A stretch of DNA of 64,000 nucleotides from positions 62,001-126,000 of the forward strand of contig CAZYMB010000001.1 in NCBI GenBank assembly GCA_964648795.1, in the 5' to 3' direction. The translations under genes and the position numbers were made by a program. The notes below the pieces were generated by a model. It searched no databases and was not told where the DNA came from. It worked only from the letters and a program-made list of their open reading frames with translations. Positions 36,539-46,626 of this stretch are shown here, one piece after another (the stretch's first letter is position 1; every line of letters starts with the position of its first letter). This stretch comes from JAHDDW01 sp964648795. GTDB lineage: Bacteria > Actinomycetota > Acidimicrobiia > Acidimicrobiales > SZUA-35.

Positions 36539-37360
36539 ATGGAAATTGAGATAGATAGCCAGACCTTCACCTCAGACGAACTTGGGTTAATCGAGGGTGT
36601 AGGCGAAGTTATAGCTATCCATGGACTTCCAGAATCGCTAACAACTGAGCTAGCGACAATGGCCCAGGTTGTAGATGTTCCTCATACTTGGCGAATAAAG
36701 CAGGCTGACTCAGTAGATGAGGTTGACGAAGAGACTATTGCGGAAGCGATCAAAGTAATTAGAGACGATGAGTTACACCTTGGAGCAAACATATTTTGCT
36801 ACGTGTTCCAAACAGAGGTCGGCTTAGAACTCGTTGCTGCAGGAGCGCTACGCAATAAGTTGAATATGGATGTGCAGCTCAACGACTTCCCAGTGAGCTC
36901 AAGAGCAATAGTCGCCCCTCACTTGCGGGGTCGAGGCTTAGGGAAGGCCATTATTCGCCACCGTATTGATCTGGCACGAGATTGGTTTGGCGTTCCAGCT
37001 AAGGCAATTTACTTTGGTTCAAGAGCAGAAAAAGTGGTAGATGTCTGGACCAAGTATGGATTCAAAATTGGTTGGAAGATGTTCCATCTTGGTGAAGGAA
37101 GAATCGAAAGTGGAGACGGTGTTCACGTCATGCAGGAATATTTCCTTCTGAATCCTGACTACGAGCGCAAGCTCTTGAGTGAAGCAGAAAGCTTGGGCAA
37201 CAGTTTTGTTGAGTCACTTGAAATGTACTTTAAAAATGGTGCTCGAGAAATTTCGGCTGACAATCTGGCTGATGAAGTTTCTCAAGCAGGTGAGTCACTA
37301 CCAAGCCTGACAGAGTTCTTTAGCGTTCGATCTATCATTGGGGCGAAAGATCCAATATAG
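36539..37360 (+). CDS. GNAT-family acetyltransferase
   Basis: A 273-residue protein with one GNAT domain at about 90-190. The acetyl-CoA-binding motif A is SRAIVAPHLRGRGLGKAIIRHRI (split here: SRAIVAP then HLRGRGLGKAIIRHRI), with the RGRGLGKA loop intact. The first 50 residues and the last 80 residues lie outside the domain and match nothing I know. Substrate unknown. It sits 26 bases after the Cys/Met enzyme gene and 34 before nadC, so it may be part of the same transcript. Confidence 0.8.
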   Translation: MEIEIDSQTFTSDELGLIEGVGEVIAIHGLPESLTTELATMAQVVDVPHTWRIKQADSVDEVDEETIAEAIKVIRDDELHLGANIFCYVFQTEVGLELVAAGALRNKLNMDVQLNDFPVSSRAIVAPHLRGRGLGKAIIRHRIDLARDWFGVPAKAIYFGSRAEKVVDVWTKYGFKIGWKMFHLGEGRIESGDGVHVMQEYFLLNPDYERKLLSEAESLGNSFVESLEMYFKNGAREISADNLADEVSQAGESLPSLTEFFSVRSIIGAKDPI

Positions 37361-37394
37361 GTCGCACAGTGGCTAGCGGGTAGACTCTTTCGTA

Positions 37395-38264
37395 GTGAAC
37401 TATCTTCTCCCGCCCCCTCAAGATACGCAACGTTTGGTTGCTCAGGCATTGGCCGAGGACTTAACTCCACTCGGTGACTTGTCTTCAACTGTCTTACCCG
37501 GCGATCAAATAGCGGTTGCTAGTTGGGTTGCCAGAGATGCAGGTGTCTTGGCTGGTACATATTGTGTCGAAGAAGTTGTGCGTCAGCTCGGAGATCAACT
37601 AACTCTTACTTGGGAGTATGACGAAGGTGACCCTTTCCAGGCGAACACAAACCTCGGTTCTATCTCGGGTCGGTTGTCCGACATAGTTACTGCTGAGCGA
37701 GTAAGTCTTAACTTTATGTCTCACCTTTCGGGGATAGCGACTCGTGTTTCTGCGTGGGTGACTGTGGCTGCTGATCGAGTTCAAGTTGTTGATACCCGTA
37801 AGACTTTGCCCGGCTATCGATCACTACAAAAGGCAGCGGTCAGAGCCGGTGGTGGTCGAAACCATAGAGGCAACTTGAGCGATTGGATAATGCTTAAAGA
37901 CAATCATCTTGTTGGTGTCGACATAGCAACTGCAGTTCGTCGAGCTAACGAACTGTGGCCCGGACGTGTGGTCGAAGTTGAGACTGAAACAACAGCTCAG
38001 GCAATTACGGCGCTAGAGGCTGGTGCAGACATAATCATGTTGGACAACTTTAAACCCGAAGAGATTAAGTCTGCTGCCGTCGAGCTGACGGAGGTCGCTA
38101 AAGATAAAGGTATTACTCGACCGCTAATCGAAGCTTCAGGTGGAATAACACTAGAACTACTAGACGAAGTTGCCCAAGCAGATATCGACATCGTTTCTTC
38201 GAGTTCACTTACAGCTGGAGCCAACCCGGTAGATATCGGACTCGACATTAGACTGTCGAGTTAG
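37395..38264 (+). CDS. nadC: Nicotinate-nucleotide pyrophosphorylase (carboxylating)
   Basis: A 289-residue quinolinate phosphoribosyltransferase, which makes nicotinate mononucleotide from quinolinate and PRPP in NAD synthesis. Start is GTG at 37395. Motifs: ALAEDLTPLGDLSS, NFMSHLSGIATRV, VDTRKTLPGYRSLQKAAVRAGGG with HRGNLSDWIMLKDNHL, VEVETE, IIMLDN and IEASGGI. Length is normal. The other genes of the pathway (nadA, nadB) are not in the window. The stop overlaps that of the convergent polyprenyl synthase gene (TTAG at 38261-38264). Confidence 0.96.
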   Translation: MNYLLPPPQDTQRLVAQALAEDLTPLGDLSSTVLPGDQIAVASWVARDAGVLAGTYCVEEVVRQLGDQLTLTWEYDEGDPFQANTNLGSISGRLSDIVTAERVSLNFMSHLSGIATRVSAWVTVAADRVQVVDTRKTLPGYRSLQKAAVRAGGGRNHRGNLSDWIMLKDNHLVGVDIATAVRRANELWPGRVVEVETETTAQAITALEAGADIIMLDNFKPEEIKSAAVELTEVAKDKGITRPLIEASGGITLELLDEVAQADIDIVSSSSLTAGANPVDIGLDIRLSS

Positions 38265-39244
38265 TAGTCAACCTCGATTAGGCGTTGGGTCATTTCGGTT
38301 AGAGCTTGCGCATAAACATTGTCTGAAACAGCCAAGATCTCTTGTTTTGCCTGCTCCGCAAACGCAGTGGCTTGCTTTAATGAGTCTTCAATAGCAGTAG
38401 ATGAACGTATCAAGTCGATTGCCTTATTGGTAGCAGCCTCGTCTATGCCTTCTACTAAGAGAGTTGACAATTCTGGGCCTACATCAGAAGCCAGTGCTTT
38501 AATAACTGGAAGAGAATAGGTTCCTTCGACAATGTCGTTGCCAGCAGGCTTGCCAATCTTCTCTTCAGTTTGGGTTAGGTCTAAGACATCATCAACGATT
38601 TGGAAAGCCAAGCCGTAGTAGCGACCAAAGGCAGTCAACCGTTCGATAGCGCTTGAATCTAGCTCTGCAACGATGCCGCCAATTCGGGTAGAAGTCGAGA
38701 ACAGGTATGCAGTCTTGCCTTCTATCGATTCGAAATAGTCGGCCTCGGTTCTAGCTTGGTTGTATGCGAACCGAAGTTCAGTGACTTGACCTTTGCATAA
38801 CTCTGAGATTGTTATAGAAAGCAGTTCGACTACTTCGGTGCCAAGACCGGCTGCGATTTCTGAAGCTTTGGCTAATAGGTAGTCTCCGGCCAAAATTGCT
38901 TTGACATTGCCCCAGCGAGCGTTGACTGAGTCAACGTTGCGGCGAATCTCGGCTTCGTCCAAGACATCATCGTGGTACAAAGAGCCAACCTGAACCAATT
39001 CAACCGCCACACCACCGGCTACCACATCGTCGGAAAGCTCGGTGGAGACGTCCTTGGTGCCCGCTCCAGCTGCAGCAATAGTAAATCTCGGACGCTGACG
39101 CTTGCCACCAGCCTTTATTAAGTGAGAGGTGATGTCGGTGAACTCTGGGTCTGTACTAACCGACACAGCATCGAGCAAGAATCCTTCGATGCGATTCGAG
39201 TCGGAGGAAGCGAATGGCAGTTTGTCTAGAGGGTTCTGACTCAT
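38261..39244 (-). CDS. Polyprenyl diphosphate synthase
   Basis: A 327-residue trans-isoprenyl diphosphate synthase. The first Asp-rich motif is HDDVLDEAEIRR, the second QIVDDVLDLTQTEEKIGKPAG; GKRQRPRF and GTYSLPVI are also present. Small residues just before the first motif (GSLY) suggest a long product, such as the side chain of menaquinone. Length fits. It stands alone on the minus strand, divergent from clpC and convergent with nadC. Confidence 0.92.
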   Translation of the reverse strand: MSQNPLDKLPFASSDSNRIEGFLLDAVSVSTDPEFTDITSHLIKAGGKRQRPRFTIAAAGAGTKDVSTELSDDVVAGGVAVELVQVGSLYHDDVLDEAEIRRNVDSVNARWGNVKAILAGDYLLAKASEIAAGLGTEVVELLSITISELCKGQVTELRFAYNQARTEADYFESIEGKTAYLFSTSTRIGGIVAELDSSAIERLTAFGRYYGLAFQIVDDVLDLTQTEEKIGKPAGNDIVEGTYSLPVIKALASDVGPELSTLLVEGIDEAATNKAIDLIRSSTAIEDSLKQATAFAEQAKQEILAVSDNVYAQALTEMTQRLIEVDY

Positions 39245-39392
39245 AGATTGGGCCTCAGGCTTAAAGGTATCGCACTAATCACACAAATATTGTATCCACA
39301 CAATGTTTATCAAGGATTAACGAAGTGAGAAATAGTGGACGCCTTGGGCCTGTTACTACTATTGTGTACTTCACAGATAAGGTATGGTGTAA

Positions 39393-41951
39393 ATGTTTGA
39401 AAGATTCACTGATCGAGCCCGCAGGGTTATCGTTCTAGCGCAAGAGGAAGCTCGACTCCTCAACCATAATTACATTGGTACCGAGCACATCTTACTTGGG
39501 CTGATTCATGAGGGCGAAGGCGTTGCTGCCAAGGCTCTAGAGTCACTTTCTATTTCTCTTGAAGCCGTAAGAGCACAGGTTGAAGAGATGATTGGCCAAG
39601 GTGGCTCGTCTCCAAGCGGACACATTCCTTTCACTCCGAGAGCAAAGAAGGTTCTAGAACTTTCGCTAAGAGAAGCTCTGCAACTAGGTCACAATTACAT
39701 CGGGACCGAACACATCCTGCTGGGGCTCATCCGTGAGGGTGAAGGCGTCGCAGCCCAAGTCTTAATTAAGCTCGGAGCAGATCTTTCAAGAGTTCGCCAA
39801 CAGGTGATCCAACTTCTTTCCGGTTACACCGGTCCTGCACAAGGTGGAGCCGAAGATGACGGCAACTTAGGTAAAGCGGGAGCAACTGCCGGAGGACGTG
39901 GTGCCGAGACACCCGCTGGCTCAATGATTTTGGACCAGTTTGGTCGAAACCTAACTCAGCTAGCTAAAGAGAAGAAGCTGGACCCAGTGATTGGTCGAAA
40001 GATCGAAGCCGAACGTGTCATGCAGGTACTCAGCCGTCGCACTAAGAACAACCCAGTCCTTATTGGAGAACCTGGTGTTGGTAAGACTGCAATTGTCGAA
40101 GGGCTTGCACAGCAAATCGCAAATGATGAAGTGCCTGACACTTTGCACAACAAGCAGCTCTATACCCTTGACTTAGGCGCTCTAGTAGCTGGTTCTCGCT
40201 ACAGAGGTGACTTCGAGGAGCGACTAAAGAAGGTCTTGAAAGAGATCAAGACTCGCGGCGACATTGTCTTGTTTATCGATGAGATTCACACACTTGTTGG
40301 AGCTGGTGCTGCAGAAGGCGCTATCGATGCGGCAAGCATTCTTAAGCCAATGTTGGCCCGAGGTGAGCTACAAACAATTGGTGCAACCACGATTGAAGAG
40401 TACCGTAAGCATCTCGAGAAAGATGCGGCACTAGAGCGTAGGTTCCAGCCAGTAAAGGTTGAAGAGCCAACTGTTGAACACACTATTGAAATCTTGAAGG
40501 GTCTTCGTGAGCGTTACGAAGTGCATCACCGAGTTTCGATTACGGACCAGGCGCTTATCTCGGCAGCCAACATGGCTGACCGTTACATCGCAGACCGTCA
40601 CTTGCCAGATAAAGCAATCGACTTAATCGACGAAGCTGGTTCAAGGCTGCGCATCAAGCGCATGGCAACACCGCCTGCGTTTAAAGAGCTTGAGAGTGAA
40701 ATCTCTGATGTAGTTCGCCGCAAGAAGGAAGCTGTAGAGTCTCAGGACTTCGAAGAAGCTGGAAGTTTACGAGATTCTGAGAAAGAACTCTTAGAAAAGC
40801 GTGACGAGATGGAAGCCGAGATCAAAGCATCTGGTGTTGACATCTTTGACGAAGTAAATGAAGAGTCAATTGCTGAAGTGCTTTCTATCTGGACTGGTAT
40901 CCCGGTCTACAAGTTAACCGAAGAAGAAACAGCCAAACTTCTCCGCATGGAGGAAGAACTTCACAAGCGCGTTATTGGTCAGCAAGACGCTATCAAGGCT
41001 GTTTCGCAGTCGATTCGTCGTACTCGTGCAGGGCTAAAGGATCCGAAGCGTCCATCTGGTTCGTTTATATTCTTGGGCCCAACCGGTGTTGGTAAGACTG
41101 AGTTGGCAAAAACATTGTCAGAGTTCTTGTTCGGTGACGAAGAGGCTCTTATTACCCTCGACATGAGTGAATACCAAGAGAAGCACACTGTTGCTCGCCT
41201 AATTGGTTCGCCTCCAGGTTACGTGGGGTACGAAGAGGGTGGCCAGCTAACTGAGGCTGTTCGCCGTAAGCCTTTCTCGGTTGTGTTGTTCGATGAGGTT
41301 GAGAAGGCGCACCCAGATGTGTTCAACTCTTTGCTACAGATTCTTGAAGAAGGCCGGTTGACCGATTCACAAGGTCGCAGTGTTGACTTCAGAAACACAG
41401 TATTGATTATGACTTCCAACTTGGGAACACAAGATCTTCGTAAAGCTCAGCTTGGTTTCTCAAAGAACGATGAAGCGGTCAGTTATGAGCGTATGAAGAA
41501 AAAGGTTAACGAAGCTCTGAAGCAACACTTCCGTCCAGAGTTCTTGAACCGTATCGACGAGACAATAGTTTTCCACGAGCTCAGCCTCGAAGAGGTCACA
41601 GAGATTGTCGATCAGTTCATTGCTAAGACTGCTTCTCAGCTTGAGGTGCAAGGTATCGGTCTTGAAATTACAGATTCGGCTAAGAACCACCTAGCTAAGG
41701 TTGGGTATGATCCAACCATGGGTGCGAGGCCGCTACGTAGAGCGATCCAGCGTCAGGTTGAAGACGTTCTTTCAGAGAAGCTTCTGTACAAAGAGTTTAG
41801 AGCCGGCCAGATAGTGGTTGTCGACCTCGGTGAAGACGAAGACGGTGATCCTAAGTTAACCTTTGATGCTCACGAGGGCTTTAAACCGCCTGAAACCGCT
41901 GAGTTAGTTGACCCTGAGCCTGTTGAAGACGGAACAACTGGAGACGCCTAG
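39393..41951 (+). CDS. clpC: ATP-dependent Clp protease ATPase subunit ClpC
   Basis: An 852-residue AAA+ unfoldase that feeds substrates to ClpP. Two N-terminal Clp repeats (about 1-145) contain [13 protein letters not shown] twice. The first AAA domain has Walker A GEPGVGKT and Walker B FIDEIHTL; between the domains lies a UVR-type segment ([17 protein letters not shown]). The second AAA domain has [19 protein letters not shown] and the ClpP-docking LGFSK loop. ClpS, its likely adaptor, is encoded at 50703-51062. No ClpP gene is in the window. The gene is divergent from the polyprenyl synthase. Confidence 0.97.
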   Translation: MFERFTDRARRVIVLAQEEARLLNHNYIGTEHILLGLIHEGEGVAAKALESLSISLEAVRAQVEEMIGQGGSSPSGHIPFTPRAKKVLELSLREALQLGHNYIGTEHILLGLIREGEGVAAQVLIKLGADLSRVRQQVIQLLSGYTGPAQGGAEDDGNLGKAGATAGGRGAETPAGSMILDQFGRNLTQLAKEKKLDPVIGRKIEAERVMQVLSRRTKNNPVLIGEPGVGKTAIVEGLAQQIANDEVPDTLHNKQLYTLDLGALVAGSRYRGDFEERLKKVLKEIKTRGDIVLFIDEIHTLVGAGAAEGAIDAASILKPMLARGELQTIGATTIEEYRKHLEKDAALERRFQPVKVEEPTVEHTIEILKGLRERYEVHHRVSITDQALISAANMADRYIADRHLPDKAIDLIDEAGSRLRIKRMATPPAFKELESEISDVVRRKKEAVESQDFEEAGSLRDSEKELLEKRDEMEAEIKASGVDIFDEVNEESIAEVLSIWTGIPVYKLTEEETAKLLRMEEELHKRVIGQQDAIKAVSQSIRRTRAGLKDPKRPSGSFIFLGPTGVGKTELAKTLSEFLFGDEEALITLDMSEYQEKHTVARLIGSPPGYVGYEEGGQLTEAVRRKPFSVVLFDEVEKAHPDVFNSLLQILEEGRLTDSQGRSVDFRNTVLIMTSNLGTQDLRKAQLGFSKNDEAVSYERMKKKVNEALKQHFRPEFLNRIDETIVFHELSLEEVTEIVDQFIAKTASQLEVQGIGLEITDSAKNHLAKVGYDPTMGARPLRRAIQRQVEDVLSEKLLYKEFRAGQIVVVDLGEDEDGDPKLTFDAHEGFKPPETAELVDPEPVEDGTTGDA

Positions 41952-41994
41952 ATAACCGTCTCGGGGTAAAATTCAGCGCTAGCATGGGCGAGTT

Positions 41995-43482
41995 ATGCTC
42001 CCCATCATGCGTCGAATACTCTGCTGTGCGCTTGCGCTGTTCTTGGCCTCTGCTTGTGATTCAGCGATCGACATCTCGGTTTTGGTCTCTCAAGACGGAT
42101 CGGGTGAGATCGACTTGGTCGCTAGCGTCACAGATATTGATGTGAGTAACCGTGGTCTTGCAGACTTTGAAAACAACTTTTCAGATTCGATCGCTGACTT
42201 AACGGAAGCTGGCTGGGAAGTTCTAGAAATAGCAACTACTGAGACCTCACAGCAGGTTACTGTTCGCGCTAGTTTTGCAAACCCATCCCAGTTCAGTGTT
42301 CGTATGGGCCAGCTCTCTGCATCAGATGGCTTGCTCCAGGACTTTGTGCTCGCTCGTTCTCAGTCCTTCGGAAGAGTTGATCTAGAAATATCTGGGGTCG
42401 TGGATACGAGCCGAGGGCTAGACGTCTTTTCTGACGTTGCTTTAGAAGAGACGTTAGGACAGAGCCTTGAGAGTATTGCGGGCCAGTTCGAAGTTGAGGC
42501 AAGCGATATAGACGTAACTCTAAGCATTGATTTGCCAGGAGATGTTGTAGTTGAAGCTGATGGTTCTGATGGTCAAAGTTTGTTAGAGCCTTCGGAGTTG
42601 ACCGATGAGACTGTTAGTTTCGATCTTGACTTAGCCTCACCGCAGACAAGCGTTGTGGGGGTTAGTTCCGAGCAGATATCTCTAGTTGCTCAGGTTTTGC
42701 GAGGGGTAGCGGTGCTAACTGGTATCGCAGCGCTACTGGTACTCATTGGAGCAATAGTAAGGTTCTATCGAAAGTCCCGAGCATCCAAACGCAAGCCTAA
42801 GCGCAAAGTTGCTAAGGCAACCGAGCCCAAAGTAGAAGTATCAGGGTATGAGTTGGTGCCAGAAGACCCAGAAGAGTTAACGCCTGAGTATGACTACATG
42901 GTGTTCGATGGAATGGGAGTGATCTACACCGACCCCGACAATATCAGCAATTTGCTTGTTCCATTTGTTAGAGAAAATGGTTCGGGGCTTCTAGACGATG
43001 AGATTAAAGCTAAAGCAATCGAATTGACTCAGGGGCGAATAACCACAGAACAGTTTTGGTCCAGTGTTGGTGTTGATGGTGATGTAGCTGAACTTAACGA
43101 GCGCTACTTAGCAACGCTGTCGCTTACTCCTGGTGTGGTAAACCACATTTTGAATTTGCGATCTGCTGGAATCAAAATAGGCCTATTAACAAATGACTCG
43201 ATTGAGTGGTCGACCGATCTTAAGCGTCGTCACTCTCTCTCAGAACTGGTAGATGTCTGGGTTATTTCTGGTGAAGTTGGCCTCAGAAAGCCCTCTATCG
43301 GCACGTTTGAGGCTCTACGGCGACGGTGTGGGGTCGAACCGAGCCGGATTCTCCTGATTGATGATGAACTTGATGTTTGCGATCTAGCTAAAGACTATGG
43401 ATTTGCCACAGCATGGTACACAGAGGATTCAATACCGCCAGATTCGCCACATTCTGTTGTACGTCCGTTTGCCTCTGAGTAG
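41995..43482 (+). CDS. Lipoprotein-TM-HAD fusion protein
   Basis: A 495-residue protein with three parts. Residues 1-21 form a lipoprotein-type signal ending LASAC, so Cys21 may be lipidated. Residues 22-225 are a secreted beta-rich domain with the DSAIDISVLVSQDGSGEIDL opening of LppM-like actinobacterial lipoproteins. A membrane helix lies at about 231-258 (LRGVAVLTGIAALLVLIGAI), followed by a basic stop-transfer (KSRASKRKPKRK). Residues 300-495 are a cytosolic HAD phosphatase-like domain: FDGMGVIYTD at the nucleophile site, LLTNDS, and IDDELDVCDLA. The second Asp of the usual DxD is Met here. It sits between clpC and disA. Function unknown. Confidence 0.8.
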   Translation: MLPIMRRILCCALALFLASACDSAIDISVLVSQDGSGEIDLVASVTDIDVSNRGLADFENNFSDSIADLTEAGWEVLEIATTETSQQVTVRASFANPSQFSVRMGQLSASDGLLQDFVLARSQSFGRVDLEISGVVDTSRGLDVFSDVALEETLGQSLESIAGQFEVEASDIDVTLSIDLPGDVVVEADGSDGQSLLEPSELTDETVSFDLDLASPQTSVVGVSSEQISLVAQVLRGVAVLTGIAALLVLIGAIVRFYRKSRASKRKPKRKVAKATEPKVEVSGYELVPEDPEELTPEYDYMVFDGMGVIYTDPDNISNLLVPFVRENGSGLLDDEIKAKAIELTQGRITTEQFWSSVGVDGDVAELNERYLATLSLTPGVVNHILNLRSAGIKIGLLTNDSIEWSTDLKRRHSLSELVDVWVISGEVGLRKPSIGTFEALRRRCGVEPSRILLIDDELDVCDLAKDYGFATAWYTEDSIPPDSPHSVVRPFASE

Positions 43483-43546
43483 TTACTAGCACCTAATTTG
43501 TGTGGGTGTTGCCAGCACATTTGAAGCTTAGCTAGCATGAATTTTT

Positions 43547-44614
43547 GTGAGCCCAATACCTGACGAAAATATGCTTTCAGTTTTAAGCCAGGTTGCTCCG
43601 GGTACTCCTATGAGGGCTGGGCTCGATCGTATACTCGAGTCACGTCGAGGTGGCTTGATCGTAATAGGTGGCGGAGACGATGTTTTGAGCATTGCTGCGG
43701 GAGGATTCTTAGTTGATACCGCTTTTACTCCCCAGAGGTTGGCGGAACTTTCAAAGATGGACGGTGGCTTAATTGTAGATGCATCGATCAGTCGAATAGT
43801 TAGAGCCAACGTACACCTATTGCCTGATCCGAAAGTTACAACGACTGAGACAGGGACTAGGCATCGCACAGCTGAGAGAGTAGCAAGGTCGCTACAGGTC
43901 CCAGTCATTGCAGTTTCTGCCTCTCGTGGGAGTGTCCAGGTGTATCACTGTGAACAAGTTCACCCGATACTAAGTGCTAGTCGACTACTAGAGAAAGCAA
44001 ATCAGGCTGTTCAGACTTTGCAGAGATACAGGTCAAGACTTGATTATGTAACCAGGCACCTGTCACTGCTCGAAATAGAAGATTTGGTCACAGTTAGAGA
44101 TGTTGTTGAGGTGGTTCAGACAGCGGAAATGGTCTCGCGTATCTCAACAGAGATTAAACGTACGCTCATTGAGCTTGGCTCTGACGGCAGATTGATCAGA
44201 TACCAGCTAGACGACATTATGCATGGGGTTGCCGATGAGCGAAGACATCTGTTGCGTGACTATCTAACGGTTGGCTCGATTGATCTTGTTGAAGCGATGG
44301 AGATCCTGAGCCAAATTGCTGAAGACGAGTTGTACTCTGATGGTGATCTAGCTGCTGGCCTAAAGTTAATACCTGTTGATGGCGACCTAGATGAGCTTGT
44401 GACCCCTCGGGGATATAGATTATTACTGCAGCTACCGAGAATTAACGAATCTATGGTTAGTCGTTTAATTAACAGGTTCGAGACACTTCCAGTTATTATG
44501 CGAGCCGATATTGACGAACTATCGTCTGTTGATGGAATCACCGTTGAAGTAGCAGAAGCTCTAAAGAATGGGACCATGCGCCTTGTTGAGAGCTCATTTC
44601 TAGATCGCTTCTAA
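43547..44614 (+). CDS. disA: Diadenylate cyclase DisA, DNA integrity scanner
   Basis: A 355-residue DisA, which scans DNA and makes cyclic di-AMP, with synthesis slowed at branched DNA. Start is GTG at 43547. The cyclase domain carries RHR at 105-107 (TGTRHRTAERVA) and a DGA-type motif that reads DGG (72-74). The linker helices and C-terminal helix-hairpin-helix domain (LINRFETLPVIMRADIDEL, then SVDGITVEVAEAL) are complete. The A-to-G change in the motif is small but occurs at a conserved position. Neighbours are the lipoprotein-HAD gene and ispD. Confidence 0.95.
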   Translation: MSPIPDENMLSVLSQVAPGTPMRAGLDRILESRRGGLIVIGGGDDVLSIAAGGFLVDTAFTPQRLAELSKMDGGLIVDASISRIVRANVHLLPDPKVTTTETGTRHRTAERVARSLQVPVIAVSASRGSVQVYHCEQVHPILSASRLLEKANQAVQTLQRYRSRLDYVTRHLSLLEIEDLVTVRDVVEVVQTAEMVSRISTEIKRTLIELGSDGRLIRYQLDDIMHGVADERRHLLRDYLTVGSIDLVEAMEILSQIAEDELYSDGDLAAGLKLIPVDGDLDELVTPRGYRLLLQLPRINESMVSRLINRFETLPVIMRADIDELSSVDGITVEVAEALKNGTMRLVESSFLDRF

Positions 44615-44643
44615 TTTCACCTGCGTTCTTAGTAGATTGAAGC

Positions 44644-45297
44644 GTGAAGTTTTCTGCAATAATCGTTGCTGCCGGCGAAGGATCTCGGTTTGGTGGCCCT
44701 AAACAATTTGTTATGGCCGCTGGAAAGACGCTTTTAGAGCACGCTTTGGAGCCATTTGTAGGCGCAGTCGACCAGATTATTGTTGTAATGTCTCCAGCGG
44801 TCTTGCCAGATATCAACCGGTACATCTCCAATCCGGACTTACTAGAGACCCTAGATTTGGTGGAAGGCGGAGATAGCAGGAGCGAGTCAGTCAGGAAAGG
44901 GTTGGCCGCCCTGGATGAGAGCTGTGAAGTTGTCCTAATACACGATGGAGCAAGACCGTTAGTCTCAGTTGAGGTAATCGAACGCGTTAAGGCATCGGTA
45001 GTTAGTGGAGCTAGCGCGGTAGTACCTGTGACGCCATTGTCAGAAACCTTGTACTCGGTCGAGGCTGAGGCTCTAGACAGATCTCAGTATCGGTTGGCCC
45101 AAACTCCCCAAGGATTCAGAAAACAAGTTTTGAAAGAAGCACATTCAGGCCCGCACACAGCTACAGACGATGCAACTTTGGCGATAGAAGCCGGTTATGA
45201 AGTATCGTTGGTTGATGGCGATATCGAAAACCGCAAAGTTACATTCCCTTTCGATATTGCTGCCATTGAGTATTGTCTAAACAGGAGGCAAGGTTAA
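44644..45297 (+). CDS. ispD: 2-C-methyl-D-erythritol 4-phosphate cytidylyltransferase
   Basis: A 217-residue enzyme of the MEP isoprenoid pathway. Start is GTG at 44644. The CTP-binding motif is AAGEGSRFGGPKQF; HDGARPLV, VVPVTPLSETLY and LAQTPQGFR follow, with the ATDDATL region near the end. Length is normal. The ispF ATG overlaps its stop by one base (TAATG), so translation is probably coupled. Confidence 0.96.
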   Translation: MKFSAIIVAAGEGSRFGGPKQFVMAAGKTLLEHALEPFVGAVDQIIVVMSPAVLPDINRYISNPDLLETLDLVEGGDSRSESVRKGLAALDESCEVVLIHDGARPLVSVEVIERVKASVVSGASAVVPVTPLSETLYSVEAEALDRSQYRLAQTPQGFRKQVLKEAHSGPHTATDDATLAIEAGYEVSLVDGDIENRKVTFPFDIAAIEYCLNRRQG

Positions 45298-45791
45298 TGG
45301 AGTATTCGAGACTTCGAGTAGGCATTGGGTTTGACACCCATCAGATCGGGGCCGACCTGGACAAAGCCTTGGTGCTTGGAGGCATTACATTTGACGGGCC
45401 TGGACTAGTCGCACACAGTGATGGGGACGTGCTGGTTCACGCACTCCTAGATTCGCTACTGGGCCCTAGTGGTCTAGGCGACATTGGAAAGATGTTCAGC
45501 GATACTGACCCTGCCAATGCCAACCGCTCCAGCGCAGAGTTCTTAGAGCTAGTGCTTGATAAGTTCAATTCTCTAGGTTGGAAAATTCTTAACAGTGACT
45601 GCGTAGTAATTGCGGACCGGCCAAAGATCAGTCCCAAAGTGGCCGAGATTCAAGAGCTTCTTTCAAATAGTCTGAACTCTCCGGTCACCGTAAAAGGAAA
45701 ACGTACTGAAGGTGTGGTGCATCAAACAGAAGCTGTTAGTTGTTATGTAACGAGCTTATTGTTGGCTCCAGAGGATAGTCAAAATGTCTAA
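45297..45791 (+). CDS. ispF: 2-C-methyl-D-erythritol 2,4-cyclodiphosphate synthase
   Basis: A 164-residue enzyme that cyclises the CDP-ME phosphate of the MEP pathway. I take the ATG at 45297, which overlaps the ispD stop, rather than the longer frame from 45273. The metal-binding Asp13 and His15 lie in GIGFDTHQI; SDGDVLVHALLDSLLG, GDIGKMFSDTDP, and the C-terminal GKRTEGVVHQTEAVSCYV follow. The methyltransferase gene overlaps its end by eight bases. Confidence 0.95.
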   Translation: MEYSRLRVGIGFDTHQIGADLDKALVLGGITFDGPGLVAHSDGDVLVHALLDSLLGPSGLGDIGKMFSDTDPANANRSSAEFLELVLDKFNSLGWKILNSDCVVIADRPKISPKVAEIQELLSNSLNSPVTVKGKRTEGVVHQTEAVSCYVTSLLLAPEDSQNV

Positions 45792-46608
45792 GCGCAGGCC
45801 AAGTAAAAGACATGTACCCAAGGGTCATAGTGGCCAGACTGAACGACCTACCGGCGATGGCGCCCAGGTAGAGGGCCGTCAAGCTGTACGAGAGCTACTG
45901 ATTTCGGGGCAGCGCCAGGTTAAGCAACTTCTTATTGCCCAAGATCAAGACTCATCGGAAGTCCTGTCTGATATACGCGAGCTCGCACAAATGAATCGAG
46001 TCTTAGTAACGGATGTTTCTAAGAAGCGCCTAATGGCTGAGGCTGTTACAGCTGCTCCACAAGGAGTAGTGGCTCGTGCTGAACCAATCACTTTCGTAGA
46101 TTTGGAAGATTTAGTAGCCAGCGAAAACCCTATGATTCTTGTGCTCGATGGTGTTACTGACCCACAAAATTTTGGTGCCATCTGTCGTATAGCGGAATGT
46201 GCTGGAGTAAAAGGAATCGTAATTTCAGAGAGGCGCTCGGTAAGGATTACCCCAACGGTTGCTAAAGCTGCGGCTGGAGCTCTTGAACATGTATCGATAG
46301 CTCGTGTGGCTGGGATACCAAGCGCAATTAGCGCTTTGACTGATGCTGGGGTTTTAACTGTGGGTTTGGACGCCGCTGGCGAGATAGATATTTTTGACCC
46401 AAGCTTTCCAGTTGAGCCGCCAGTTGCCCTTGTTCTAGGGCGTGAAGGGGCTGGATTAAGCAAGCTTGTACGTCAGAGAGTCGATAAATTACTAGCAATA
46501 CCATTGATCGGAAGCTTAAATAGCCTTAATGTTGCTTCGGCAACTGCTGTTGCGACCTTCGAAGTGGTGAGGCGTATGCAGTCGGTTGAACGGAATAGTA
46601 CTAGTTAA
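45784..46608 (+). CDS. rlmB: TrmH-family RNA ribose methyltransferase (RlmB type)
   Basis: A 274-residue SPOUT-class methyltransferase, most like RlmB, which methylates the 2'-O position of a guanosine in 23S rRNA. The N-terminal substrate-binding domain shows EGRQAVRELLISG. The knotted SAM domain shows LVLDGVTDPQNFGAICRIAE, VVARA-linked strands, LVLGREGAGLSKLV, and IPLIGSLNSLNVASATAV. The first 30 residues are basic. The position after ispD-ispF resembles other actinobacteria, where cysS often lies between; it is absent here. Confidence 0.92.
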   Translation: MSKRRPSKRHVPKGHSGQTERPTGDGAQVEGRQAVRELLISGQRQVKQLLIAQDQDSSEVLSDIRELAQMNRVLVTDVSKKRLMAEAVTAAPQGVVARAEPITFVDLEDLVASENPMILVLDGVTDPQNFGAICRIAECAGVKGIVISERRSVRITPTVAKAAAGALEHVSIARVAGIPSAISALTDAGVLTVGLDAAGEIDIFDPSFPVEPPVALVLGREGAGLSKLVRQRVDKLLAIPLIGSLNSLNVASATAVATFEVVRRMQSVERNSTS

Positions 46609-46626
46609 ATCAGATAGGGCATCATT

